The notes below the pieces were generated by a model. It saw nothing but the letters and a program-made list of their open reading frames with translations, searched no databases and was not told the DNA's origin. The position numbers and the translations under genes are program-made. Positions 1-7,135 of a DNA stretch of 64,000 nucleotides are shown here, in pieces. The DNA comes from Maribacter aquivivus (GTDB taxonomy: Bacteria; Bacteroidota; Bacteroidia; Flavobacteriales; Flavobacteriaceae), in contig NZ_FQZX01000003.1 of assembly GCF_900142175.1 (NCBI RefSeq), forward strand, positions 226,089 through 290,088, read 5' to 3'. Every line of letters starts with the position of its first letter. Within the stretch, counting starts at the first letter, position 1.

Positions 1-768
1 TACAATGTCATATGAGCTTGATCTAGATATGAAGTATTTGAGAAATAAAGGTGTAAGAAATAATATTAAAAAACCAATAGAGATTATCCAAACCCAAGGA
101 AATTTATAATTTAAGAGTATCAATCCTCTAACATAATGAGGTGAAGCATCTATTCTATTTTCTGTATCTACGATTAGTATTTTTTTATCTAATAGTAGTT
201 TTGCTTTTTTTGCTTCTAATAGTTCAACCCTATTTGAGTTGTTTTTTATTCTTCCGTCGGCTAGAAGTTGTTTTTGTCTAATTAACTCTTGATTGTTAGA
301 TGCTATTTCATCATCAAAATAGGCTGCAGTTTGTATTGTTGCCTTTTTAATTTCGTCAACCTTCAGATGAGCTAATTCTATATTTAGCGTCCTCTTTAAA
401 AGTAACGTCTCAATAGGTTTTATTATCGTTAGACCTAGTAATAGCAAAATAGAAATGCGAATTAAAAATGAGGTTATGTAACCAACTCCCTTTCTATTCG
501 GATTGGCAGAAATTGTAATTAAGCTAAGTTTATAAATATTAAAGATCATCAATGAAAATAGCAAGCTCCAAACCCATGATACATTAGGGATATTGAATAT
601 TTGCGAAAAAGTGTGGTGATAAGAGATTACTGCTGTTATAAACAATAGAACAATTAAGAACCCGCTTAATGCAAAGCGTATTTGTAAATGTTTTTCAGAT
701 TCTCTAAGTATAATTTTATCTTCTCCTGCCAATTTCCAAAAAGGATGATATATTCTTGTTCGTGACAT
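1..768 (-). CDS. DUF4407-like membrane protein, 3' part missing (runs off left edge)
   Basis: The reading frame is open for 256 codons from an ATG at 768 to the window edge, so the C-terminus is missing. Hydrophobic segments lie at roughly residues 32-50, 62-80, 100-118 and 235-253, with a charged helical stretch between the third and fourth. It is a diverged paralogue of the next gene. Both start with a Trp-Lys-x-Ala-Gly-x-Asp motif, both have a Lys-Pro-(Ile/Met)-Glu motif after the third membrane segment, and both end the last segment with Leu-Thr-Pro-(Leu/Ile)-Phe. The ATG directly abuts the upstream TAG stop (769-771), which points to co-translation. Known of the family: DUF4407 proteins are membrane proteins of unknown function. 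The function here is unknown. Confidence 0.75.
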   Translation of the reverse strand, partial: MSRTRIYHPFWKLAGEDKIILRESEKHLQIRFALSGFLIVLLFITAVISYHHTFSQIFNIPNVSWVWSLLFSLMIFNIYKLSLITISANPNRKGVGYITSFLIRISILLLLGLTIIKPIETLLLKRTLNIELAHLKVDEIKKATIQTAAYFDDEIASNNQELIRQKQLLADGRIKNNSNRVELLEAKKAKLLLDKKILIVDTENRIDASPHYVRGLILLNYKFPWVWIISIGFLILFLTPLFLKYFISRSSSYDIV

Positions 769-1989
769 CTATACTTCAGATATATAGTTTTCTATGTTAT
801 CGTCTATTTTCTTCTTTTCATTCTCTTTCCATCTTTCAATGATATAATCGCTCAATTCTGATTGCGCCTTCATTAGTGCTATTTTTTCATCAATTTTTCG
901 CTCTGCATGATGGCTGATAATTAGGTCTCTTTCTTGCCCTTCTTTGTCTTTGTAATAGTCATATTTTATTTGGATACCATTATCTGCTTTTAAGAGTTCT
1001 TGAATATTATCTCCCATAAAATCGTACGGGCTTTTAATCAGCATCATTTTAAAGAAAATGGGAGTTAGTTCGATTACAACAAATAGTAAAGTAATAAAGA
1101 AGGTAATCCACATCCCTGCGATTTTGTGAGCCAATTTTATTCGTTCTAATAATCCATCAAGACCATTGGCTACTTCCTCGTTTTTAGCAAGTTCTTTGTC
1201 AAGTTCTTCAGTAAGCTTTAATTTTTCGTTGTTTAATCGTTCTAGCGCTACTTGGTGCGACTGATCGTACCCGTTTAAATCCCTTTCAACTTTATCCATT
1301 TGTTGTTTCAATGCCTTTGAGAGCGGTCCTGCACCTGCTCCTGCACCTGCTCTACCTTGCAGTTGATCTGTGTATTCTTTCTCTGCAAGCTTCAATCTTC
1401 CTACAACATCATTTCTTTCTCTCTCTATTTTCACAAGATCTTCTTCGATTAAATCAAATCTTGAAATGTAATTTGCTTTTGTAGCTATTTCATATTCTTT
1501 ACGTTTAACTAACTGTTCTTGATGAAGTTCTGCATCAATCTCAGACTTAAACATTCTAATTTCCATTGGTTTAGAAATTGTGATAGCAATAACAAGCCCC
1601 ATAATTATTCTTGGTACAGAATTAACAAACTCGCCCCAAGTAATTGCTTCAGTACCATCACCTTTACCTGTAGCAGCAACAATAAATCTGTCAATATTAA
1701 ATATGATAAGACCCCATATGATTCCAAAAGCGCTTGCCATAATTGCAGTTGTTGTATCAGTACCACCATCAAGAGCGGAGCCCTTAGGTTCAAAGATTGT
1801 ATAGATAGCATAACCGCCGGCTACGGCAGCCATAAAACCTGTAGCTACTACAATGCCACCTAAACAAGCATACTTTACTTGATCAGAGTAGGTGCTTCTT
1901 TTTAAAATGTAACCATCTGAACCTGCAGCTTTCCATAAAAGCCTCATTATTAGACCAGGTTTAGGGCTTGTATAATATTCTCTTTTCAT
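769..1989 (-). CDS. DUF4407 domain-containing membrane protein
   Basis: A 406-residue protein with four predicted membrane segments (about residues 41-66, 82-105, 121-141 and 290-317). Residues 150-285 form a long charged, probably coiled-coil region between segments three and four. This layout and the N-terminal sequence match the DUF4407 family, whose function is not established. A Gly-Ala run at residues 212-221 is encoded by a short repeat at about 1327-1356 and probably acts as a flexible break in the coiled coil. It lies between an Ig-like unknown upstream and a paralogue immediately downstream on the same strand, so the three probably form one operon. Family assignment is fairly sure; function is not. 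Confidence 0.8.
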   Translation of the reverse strand: MKREYYTSPKPGLIMRLLWKAAGSDGYILKRSTYSDQVKYACLGGIVVATGFMAAVAGGYAIYTIFEPKGSALDGGTDTTTAIMASAFGIIWGLIIFNIDRFIVAATGKGDGTEAITWGEFVNSVPRIIMGLVIAITISKPMEIRMFKSEIDAELHQEQLVKRKEYEIATKANYISRFDLIEEDLVKIERERNDVVGRLKLAEKEYTDQLQGRAGAGAGAGPLSKALKQQMDKVERDLNGYDQSHQVALERLNNEKLKLTEELDKELAKNEEVANGLDGLLERIKLAHKIAGMWITFFITLLFVVIELTPIFFKMMLIKSPYDFMGDNIQELLKADNGIQIKYDYYKDKEGQERDLIISHHAERKIDEKIALMKAQSELSDYIIERWKENEKKKIDDNIENYISEV

Positions 1990-2010
1990 AATTAATGTAT
2001 TTCGGTTGGT

Positions 2011-2628
2011 TTAGTTAAGGTCAGTTTCTAATTCTAGTTTTAAATTTTTCAGCTCTTCAATTGAATTGGTAAGTCTAATTTTAGCGGACGAGTTTTTTAG
2101 AAATGGTGATTGATTTAATTCAATTTGTAATTGCTTAGATTGTTTAGGTTGTTTTGTGTTCTGAAATGATATAGTGCAATTTTTTATTTGCTTACTGAGT
2201 TCGACTTTCTTTTTGTTGACGTCAATATTTTTTGAAATTGTTTCTACTTTAGAAAAGTCTTTTTTGTTAAGGGCTATTACTTTAATTTTTGTAAAAAGTT
2301 TAGTTTTCTTTCCAACACCATATGCGGTTAACTGAAATTCTTTCTGTCCCTTTTTTACTTTAAATAGAAGCTGACCCGAATTAAAAAAGAGTTGAGATGA
2401 ATTGCTAACAGTTATAAAAACAGCATTTCGTATTTCCCAGCGTAATTGATTGATTGTGCCATCAACACAGTATTCTGAATCTGGTTGAAAACTAATACTT
2501 TCCATTTTTTGACCATTAAATAGAAGTTTTAAAAATCTGAAAATGATTTTTAAAGAATTGGTGGTCAGTTTTAGAATCAATAATCGTTGTCTTGATGAAG
2601 ATTCTTTTTTATTTGCTTTGTTAGTCAT
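2011..2628 (-). CDS. Hypothetical protein with an Ig-like segment
   Basis: A 205-residue protein, rich in Lys and Ser, that I cannot assign to a named family. Residues about 55-120 show the strand pattern of bacterial Ig-like/PKD repeats: a central Leu-Arg-Trp-x-x-x-Asn-Ala core followed by alternating hydrophobic strands and a Leu-Thr-Ala-Tyr-Gly-Val-Gly turn. There is no convincing signal peptide; the N-terminus is strongly basic and the segment at about 25-38 is only mildly hydrophobic. It lies 21 bases upstream of the DUF4407 gene on the same strand and is probably the first gene of that operon. A role as a partner of the DUF4407 proteins is inferred from position only. Confidence 0.6.
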   Translation of the reverse strand: MTNKANKKESSSRQRLLILKLTTNSLKIIFRFLKLLFNGQKMESISFQPDSEYCVDGTINQLRWEIRNAVFITVSNSSQLFFNSGQLLFKVKKGQKEFQLTAYGVGKKTKLFTKIKVIALNKKDFSKVETISKNIDVNKKKVELSKQIKNCTISFQNTKQPKQSKQLQIELNQSPFLKNSSAKIRLTNSIEELKNLKLELETDLN

Positions 2629-2760
2629 ATTCTAAATAACTAAATGGTTGTATTTGGTTTGTTGGAAGTAAAAGTATTTAAACCGTTTATTTATCTTTTA
2701 CGGTATCCCGTAATCAGACAAAATCTATTTGTATTAATTTCGTTTTTATTAAAATCTACT

Positions 2761-3588
2761 ATGTTTAAAAAGACCATTTTTCTACTCTTATTTCTATTTC
2801 ATTTTTCGGTTTCTTCTCAAGAACAAATCAGTCTTATCTCTTGGAATATTAGAGATTTTGGCAAAACAAAGAATAGTGAAGAGCTAGATAGAATGGCTGA
2901 AATTGTTCGCGATGCAGATATTGTGGCCATACAAGAAGTAGTTACGGGTTATGGTGGTGCCCAGGCAGTTGCAAAGCTTGCAGATAACCTAAATAGAAAA
3001 GGAGCTAAATGGGATTATGTGATAAGTAACCCTACCAATAGCCCTAAATATGTAACGGAGCGTTATGCGTTTATTTGGAAAACAAAAAACATTAAAATAA
3101 AGAATAGGGGAGCGTTAATATCAGAATTGGATTCATTGGTTGATAGAGAACCCTTCTTTCTTGATTTTTATTTTAAAGGGCGAAAACTTTCTGTAATCAA
3201 TTTTCACTCTAGACCACATGATAAAAACCCGGAAAGAGAAATATTGGCGATTACCGACTATCTGAAATCAGATGACTTTCAACACCCTATAATACTTGCT
3301 GGAGACTTTAATGTGGACCAAAAGGAGGAAGTTTTTATTGGTTTGAGAACGCAGGGTTATAATGCTACGGTTATTGATGCAAAGACTACTTTGAAGCAAA
3401 GTTGTGCTACTACTGATGGTTATTTGAATTATCCTATTGATAATATTTTCTATTCAAATAAAATTGTACTCAAGAGTGGTTATGTGATTGATTTTGTGAA
3501 AGCTTGTGAGAACATAAGCAAAGCAAGAGAATTATCTGATCACCTACCAGTTTTATTGAATTTTAGTATTAAAGAACTTACTGAATAA
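2761..3588 (+). CDS. Secreted endonuclease/exonuclease/phosphatase-family protein (DNase I fold)
   Basis: A 275-residue hydrolase of the DNase I-like superfamily, exported by a signal peptide at residues 1-19 and so probably periplasmic or extracellular. Visible motifs in order are Ser-Trp-Asn-Ile-Arg (Asn29), Ile-Gln-Glu (catalytic metal-binding Glu59), Asn-Phe-His-Ser-Arg, Gly-Asp-Phe-Asn and the terminal Ser-Asp-His. This is the full catalytic set for a metal-dependent phosphodiesterase. DNA is the likely substrate but is not proved by sequence. An in-frame ATG at 2644 would add 39 residues before the signal peptide, so I chose 2761. It ends at a bidirectional terminator facing the small lipoprotein gene. 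Confidence 0.85.
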   Translation: MFKKTIFLLLFLFHFSVSSQEQISLISWNIRDFGKTKNSEELDRMAEIVRDADIVAIQEVVTGYGGAQAVAKLADNLNRKGAKWDYVISNPTNSPKYVTERYAFIWKTKNIKIKNRGALISELDSLVDREPFFLDFYFKGRKLSVINFHSRPHDKNPEREILAITDYLKSDDFQHPIILAGDFNVDQKEEVFIGLRTQGYNATVIDAKTTLKQSCATTDGYLNYPIDNIFYSNKIVLKSGYVIDFVKACENISKARELSDHLPVLLNFSIKELTE

Positions 3589-3589
3589 A

Positions 3590-3625
3590 AAAGAGGATTA
3601 AGCATGCATTAGCTCAATCCTCTTT
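3590..3625. terminator. Bidirectional intrinsic terminator
   Basis: A perfect 10-bp inverted repeat (AAAGAGGATT at 3590-3599, AATCCTCTTT at 3616-3625) with A-rich and T-rich flanks. It lies between the convergent nuclease and lipoprotein genes and can serve both strands. Confidence 0.75.
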
Positions 3626-3638
3626 ATAGAATATTGTA

Positions 3639-3803
3639 TTAATTAACCGGTGGATCTGGCGGTGGTGGTGGAGGTGGAATATCTCCACCGTCACCACAGC
3701 AGGCTTGAAGTTCAACTTCATTCTCAGATAGGTCTTGTGGGTCACATGATATAAAGACAGAATTGAGGATTATCGTAAATACAACTATATAAATTTTCTT
3801 CAT
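3639..3803 (-). CDS. Very small putative lipoprotein with Cys-Cys/polyproline tail
   Basis: A 54-residue protein. Residues 1-20 form a lipoprotein signal ending in Phe-Ile-Ser-Cys, after which only about 35 residues remain. The mature part is acidic, contains a Cys-Cys pair followed by Gly-Asp-Gly-Gly-Asp, and ends in a run of seven prolines plus Asp-Pro-Pro-Val-Asn. A Met nine codons upstream (3830) is possible, but the signal peptide starts at 3803. No family is recognised. The signal peptide and lipobox make it likely to be a real gene. The proline tail suggests an extended, protein-binding or cell-envelope-spanning segment, which is inference. Confidence 0.55.
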   Translation of the reverse strand: MKKIYIVVFTIILNSVFISCDPQDLSENEVELQACCGDGGDIPPPPPPPDPPVN

Positions 3804-3862
3804 TTTGTTTAAGATTTTTGGACATACCAATGGCTGACCGAATTAGAAATCAGTGAATTTTT

Positions 3863-4007
3863 GCGATAGAAATCGCGTATTAAAATGAAGGGACGTCTCC
3901 CAGGTTTGAGAAGTGGAAATCCAAATACGGTAGTGCTTAGCTACTTCTCAATCGGGCTAATCACCGACCGTATTTTAGATTTCCGAGAGACTGGTTTATT
4001 AATAAAC
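3863..4007. ncRNA. Candidate structured RNA: nested inverted repeats with pseudoknot potential
   Basis: This lies within a 379-base gene-free stretch (3804-4182). Pairings are perfect or nearly so. Hairpin a is 3863-3867 with 3872-3876. Stem b is 3895-3899 (GTCTC) with 3987-3991. Stem c is 3915-3921 with 3978-3984 plus 3923-3931 with 3967-3975, giving 16 pairs with one small internal loop. Helix d pairs TTGAGAAGT (3906-3914) with ACTTCTCAA (3943-3951). Helix d joins the left bulge between b and c to the apical loop of c, so a pseudoknot or a switch between folds is possible. A perfect AT palindrome follows at 3994-4007. Strand is undetermined. I do not recognise an Rfam class. 4008-4182 shows nothing further. 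Confidence 0.4.
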
Positions 4008-4182
4008 TGTGGTAGCAAATCATAGTCTTAAATCAATCTGAAACAAAGAAAAGGGATGTTGATGGATAGGAGCTAGACATAACCTTGACTTGTGTTGGAC
4101 ATATATTAGACACCAATGATAGCAGCGGTTAGAAAGAATCTTTGCTAGGAAGTAATAAGAATAAAATTGTAATTTTAAAAGT

Positions 4183-4881
4183 ATGAATGAGGTGATAATT
4201 AATGAAATAGTTCAAAAGGTTTTTGCAAAAGCAAAAACTGAATGTGCAATTCATACTAATAATGCACTTAATAATCATATTGATAGTTCTACGGCAATAA
4301 GCTATAAAACTGCAGAAAGACTTTGCCAAAAGTATATTGATAAAAAAGAAAACATAGGTAAGCAATCTGAGCACACTATTAATGTGCTATGTCAATATCT
4401 GGGTTACAAATCATTTGCTGATTACGTTAAGCAAAATTCTAAGGGAAAGATTAGTGTTGAAGTTAATAAAGTAGGTGAGAAAAAAAACTGGAAGGTAATA
4501 GCGTTTATAAGTTTAATAATAGTTGTCGGATTGATTCTTGGTTTAAGCGAGAAGAATAAGGGGACCTCATGTATGGTATGGAAAGTAGACCATTTTGAAA
4601 AGGTTGCATGTTCCGTAAGTCATAAGGAAAACATAGTTCCTCTAGATGAAGTGAGATTAAATACCTTAAAGAAAGTAGAAGTTGATTTAACTACTAATTT
4701 TTTTGATGAAACCACTCAGAAACCATTGATATGGTACTATAAGTCTGGAAATAAGATTGAGTATTATACAGCTCCAGGATTGCATCCTGTGAATGGAAAA
4801 ACCTTGAAGGCTATAACGGAGTACATGGCTAATAAGACTGTACCTATGCATACCTTTGATGAGAGTTCTTTTACTGAATGA
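4183..4881 (+). CDS. Single-pass membrane protein, unknown function
   Basis: A 232-residue protein. The N-terminal ~90 residues are helical and end in a Thr-Ile-Asn-Val-Leu-Cys-Gln-Tyr-Leu-Gly-Tyr-Lys segment. It resembles an N-terminal module common in Bacteroidota unknowns (leucine-rich ending in Leu-Gly-Tyr-Lys-x-Phe-x-x-Tyr), possibly DNA- or protein-binding. A membrane segment lies at about residues 103-121, followed by a ~110-residue C-terminal domain with two cysteines. The topology puts the N-terminal module inside the cell and the rest in the periplasm. It lies between the structured intergenic region and the integrative element. I cannot tell whether it belongs to the element or to the chromosome. 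Confidence 0.6.
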   Translation: MNEVIINEIVQKVFAKAKTECAIHTNNALNNHIDSSTAISYKTAERLCQKYIDKKENIGKQSEHTINVLCQYLGYKSFADYVKQNSKGKISVEVNKVGEKKNWKVIAFISLIIVVGLILGLSEKNKGTSCMVWKVDHFEKVACSVSHKENIVPLDEVRLNTLKKVEVDLTTNFFDETTQKPLIWYYKSGNKIEYYTAPGLHPVNGKTLKAITEYMANKTVPMHTFDESSFTE

Positions 4882-4926
4882 ATATTATAGCTACTTTATG
4901 GGCAAGTGCAGAAGGAAATGGCATAA

Positions 4927-5109
4927 CTGTTGTTGACTGTTGAAATGTTCTTAGATTTTGACTTTAGGTGCAGTGTTTGCAATAGTTTGTAGCTGCAACA
5001 GAAGTGCAACATAAGGTCAACAATTCAATTGTTGACAACAAGTTGATGTAATGTTGAATGGTTAAACACCCGCCGGCTGGGCATTTAAAACCATATGCAA
5101 CAAGTCAAC
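4927..5109. repeat. Iteron-like repeat cluster, candidate replication origin of the element
   Basis: The stretch after the primase-helicase stop holds four copies of GTTGAC/GTCAAC (4932-4937, 5016-5021, 5031-5036, 5104-5109), three of TGCAACA (4994-5000, 5005-5011, 5096-5102), and two looser GTTGA copies near 5042 and 5053. A GC-rich patch at 5067-5081 stands out from its AT-rich surroundings. Phage satellites such as SaPIs carry their origin as iterons next to the primase-helicase gene, and the placement here matches. The origin function is inference. Confidence 0.4.
5016..5036. promoter_or_regulatory. Perfect palindrome at left end of integrative element
   Basis: GTCAACAATT-C-AATTGTTGAC is a perfect 10-bp inverted repeat around one base. 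A close copy lies at the opposite end of the element, immediately before the start of the excisionase-like gene (9565-9586). It is probably a binding site for an element-encoded DNA-binding protein. Confidence 0.5.
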
Positions 5110-6304
5110 TGTTATTTTCCATCTTTTCTCTAGTGAATGTGTAATGTCTACCCTTATGATGGGTGGTTTCTACGAATGGTTTTCGTGTTTCACGTAATAT
5201 TGACATGTGGTGCTTTTTATAGCTACTATTTGTAGTCTCCAGTCCCATGTGTACTTTAATAGCCTCCGTAACTTTCGAAGACGAAACTCTAATGTTATTT
5301 TCAGATAATTTTTTAACTAAATCTGCATTAGAGTATTTAAGAACATCTTGGTCGAACATATCGAACTCATCAAGTAAAATTTGTTCTAGTTCTTTATGAA
5401 TAAAAGTTTTATTCGACTTCACTAGTTTATCCAATGCAGCAGTATGTATTTGTTCTTTTGTGAACCACATACGTGTAGTTTTTTTCGTTGATATTTTTCT
5501 GTTGGTCAATAGGTGAATGAAATGAGGAATTTCTTTTTCAAGTGCCTCCAACATATCAGGATTGTCGCCATTCTTAGCTAGTTTAGGGATTTTGCGTACC
5601 CAGTAACGTATTTCCTCATTATCCACATAAATGAAATTTTCTTCGTTGTTAGAGCATAGTATAAATTTACCGTAGAATGGTATTTCCACACGGTCCTTGC
5701 CCTTAGATTCACTTTTGTAACTCTTGGCAGTGGATAAATTCTTAATACGCTCACTGTCCTCTCGTTTGTCCAACAGAACTTCATCTACCGCTATGATTAA
5801 TTTAGCAGCCCAGTCAGCATTAAACCTACTCCTGAAATCCTCATTATTATTAATGGTCATATTACTCTGGAATACCATTTTTAGCCAATTTAGAAATGTC
5901 GATTTACCTGTGTTTCGCTCTGTGCTTACCAAACATAGAATTGGTAGTGTCTGTGTTGGCTTTTGCCATAGTAAGGTGAGGTAATCTAACCCTAACTCAT
6001 ATTGCTCACCAAAAAAGTGTTTTATGAATTGGGTAGTTACTTTTAATTCTCCCGGTAGGGGTTCATGGTCAACTGCATGGTATTGATTTAAGAATCCATC
6101 TATCACCTGTTTGTGATTAGTGTGTGAGGGTATTAAGCAAAATCCATCATACTTAGGGATGTTTTCCAGATACTCTTTTCCAAAGTCAGTTATTATTTCG
6201 CCCTTGTTCCATTTTAATAAAACTTTCATTTTATCACCACTGTGTAGCGGTAGGTAGGACTCTTTATAGTAGTCCGTACCTGCTCTCATATATTGTTCGC
6301 TCAT
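5105..6304 (-). CDS. Primase-helicase (SF3-like, DUF5906/VapE-type) of a mobile element
   Basis: A 399-residue ATPase of the kind used for replication by phages and phage satellites. A P-loop lies at residues 128-136 (Asn-Thr-Gly-Lys-Ser-Thr, Lys134), Walker B at 169-175 ending in Val-Asp-Glu, a sensor Asn in Phe-Ile-Leu-Cys-Ser-Asn (214-219), and a likely arginine finger in Arg-Tyr-Trp-Val-Arg (233-237). A C-terminal helical part (residues ~290-390) may bind DNA. There is no primase catalytic domain, so it is the helicase part only. Its ATG overlaps the stop of the upstream 109-residue gene (ATGA), showing coupling. Downstream repeats may be its target. Assignment to the helicase superfamily is strong; the precise family is less so. 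Confidence 0.8.
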   Translation of the reverse strand: MSEQYMRAGTDYYKESYLPLHSGDKMKVLLKWNKGEIITDFGKEYLENIPKYDGFCLIPSHTNHKQVIDGFLNQYHAVDHEPLPGELKVTTQFIKHFFGEQYELGLDYLTLLWQKPTQTLPILCLVSTERNTGKSTFLNWLKMVFQSNMTINNNEDFRSRFNADWAAKLIIAVDEVLLDKREDSERIKNLSTAKSYKSESKGKDRVEIPFYGKFILCSNNEENFIYVDNEEIRYWVRKIPKLAKNGDNPDMLEALEKEIPHFIHLLTNRKISTKKTTRMWFTKEQIHTAALDKLVKSNKTFIHKELEQILLDEFDMFDQDVLKYSNADLVKKLSENNIRVSSSKVTEAIKVHMGLETTNSSYKKHHMSILRETRKPFVETTHHKGRHYTFTREKMENNS

Positions 6305-6630
6305 GATTTAGCAATTTTTACTATTAGTTCTCCCATTTTACCATAGTCTGTATTTTGACTTCTGTTCATAAAAAGAAGATTTATGAATATTCCGTGCATA
6401 TCAGGGTCTTCTTTGCAAGCAGTAATAATTTTTTGCTCTATTTGATTCCACGGAATTTTTGGGTTAAAGTTTAAATATTCTATTAATGAATATGATTTTC
6501 CAATAACTGATCTAAGAGATTTTTCTACTATTAAATCATTATTAATAGTTCTTATTCCTTGTAAATCATGGATAATTTCCTCTGTCTGTAAATGTCCGTC
6601 TGGTAAATAAATTTTGTTTTTAGTTTCCAT
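6301..6630 (-). CDS. Small hypothetical protein of integrative element
   Basis: A 109-residue protein without a recognised family. It is soluble, with a helical C-terminal half. It is coupled to the helicase gene by a 4-base ATGA overlap and begins 2 bases after the HTH gene upstream. That places it in a three-gene replication operon (HTH protein, this gene, helicase). A helicase accessory or loader role would fit the position but is only inferred. Confidence 0.55.
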   Translation of the reverse strand: METKNKIYLPDGHLQTEEIIHDLQGIRTINNDLIVEKSLRSVIGKSYSLIEYLNFNPKIPWNQIEQKIITACKEDPDMHGIFINLLFMNRSQNTDYGKMGELIVKIAKS

Positions 6631-6632
6631 AT

Positions 6633-6959
6633 CTACATCTGATTTTTAAGTAAATATTCATCTACCTCGTTTTGAACAGAGGTTTTGTCTTCTTGTTTTC
6701 CTGTTTTTAGCCAAGTGATTAATTCAGATTTGAAAAAATACAAGTGTTTTCCTCTTTTATGAAAGGGTATTTCGTTTCTAGAGACTTTGCCGTATAGTGT
6801 ATACTTACTTTTTTTGACAAATACAGAAGCTTCGTTGATATCTACGGGTATCTCTTGTTCTGATTGTTTTTCGACCATAATACCGTCTTTCAATTGGTCG
6901 GAAATTAACTTTGCTAGGTACTTAATACCTTCATCTGTGAATTTAAATAATGAATCCAT
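6633..6959 (-). CDS. Excisionase-type helix-turn-helix protein
   Basis: A 108-residue protein with a MerR/excisionase-type HTH_17 domain at about residues 38-92. The pattern is Val-Asp-Ile-Asn-Glu-Ala-Ser-x-Phe-Val, then Tyr-Gly-Lys-Val-x-x-x-Glu-Ile-Pro-Phe-His-Lys-Arg-Gly-Lys, then a Leu-Tyr-Phe strand and a Leu-x-x-Trp-Leu-Lys helix. This architecture is standard in small Bacteroidota integrative elements, where it precedes the replication gene. It probably regulates its own operon; a 17-bp palindrome lies about 70 bases upstream (7027-7043). Control of excision is an alternative role. Confidence 0.75.
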   Translation of the reverse strand: MDSLFKFTDEGIKYLAKLISDQLKDGIMVEKQSEQEIPVDINEASVFVKKSKYTLYGKVSRNEIPFHKRGKHLYFFKSELITWLKTGKQEDKTSVQNEVDEYLLKNQM

Positions 6960-7026
6960 TATAAATAAAAATTTAATTAATATTGAATTCGAAGGTAGAA
7001 AGGTAGGTGTGTTTAAAACTTAGATT

Positions 7027-7043
7027 TATATACTGAGTATATA
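7027..7043. promoter_or_regulatory. Candidate operator palindrome
   Basis: TATATACT-G-AGTATATA is a perfect 8-bp inverted repeat around a single G. It lies in the 176-base gap upstream of the HTH/helicase operon. On the minus strand a TAAGTTTT sequence just downstream resembles the Bacteroidota -7 element, so a bound repressor would cover the promoter. Confidence 0.45.
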
Positions 7044-7135
7044 GTCTTTATATTTTGTATTTAATTGATTATGTGGGTGTTGTGTTTTTGTAAGTCAATT
7101 TTATTGAGAAGATTTTATATATAGATAATTGATAG

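Noticed and set aside
2644..2760. N-terminal extension of the DNase I-fold protein from the ATG at 2644
   Set aside because: It would place 39 residues before an obvious signal peptide.
3804..5110. A second copy of the mnmE 3' end as the far attachment site
   Set aside because: I searched for TTGCCGATACAAAA and close variants left of the helicase gene and found none, so the left junction stays undefined.
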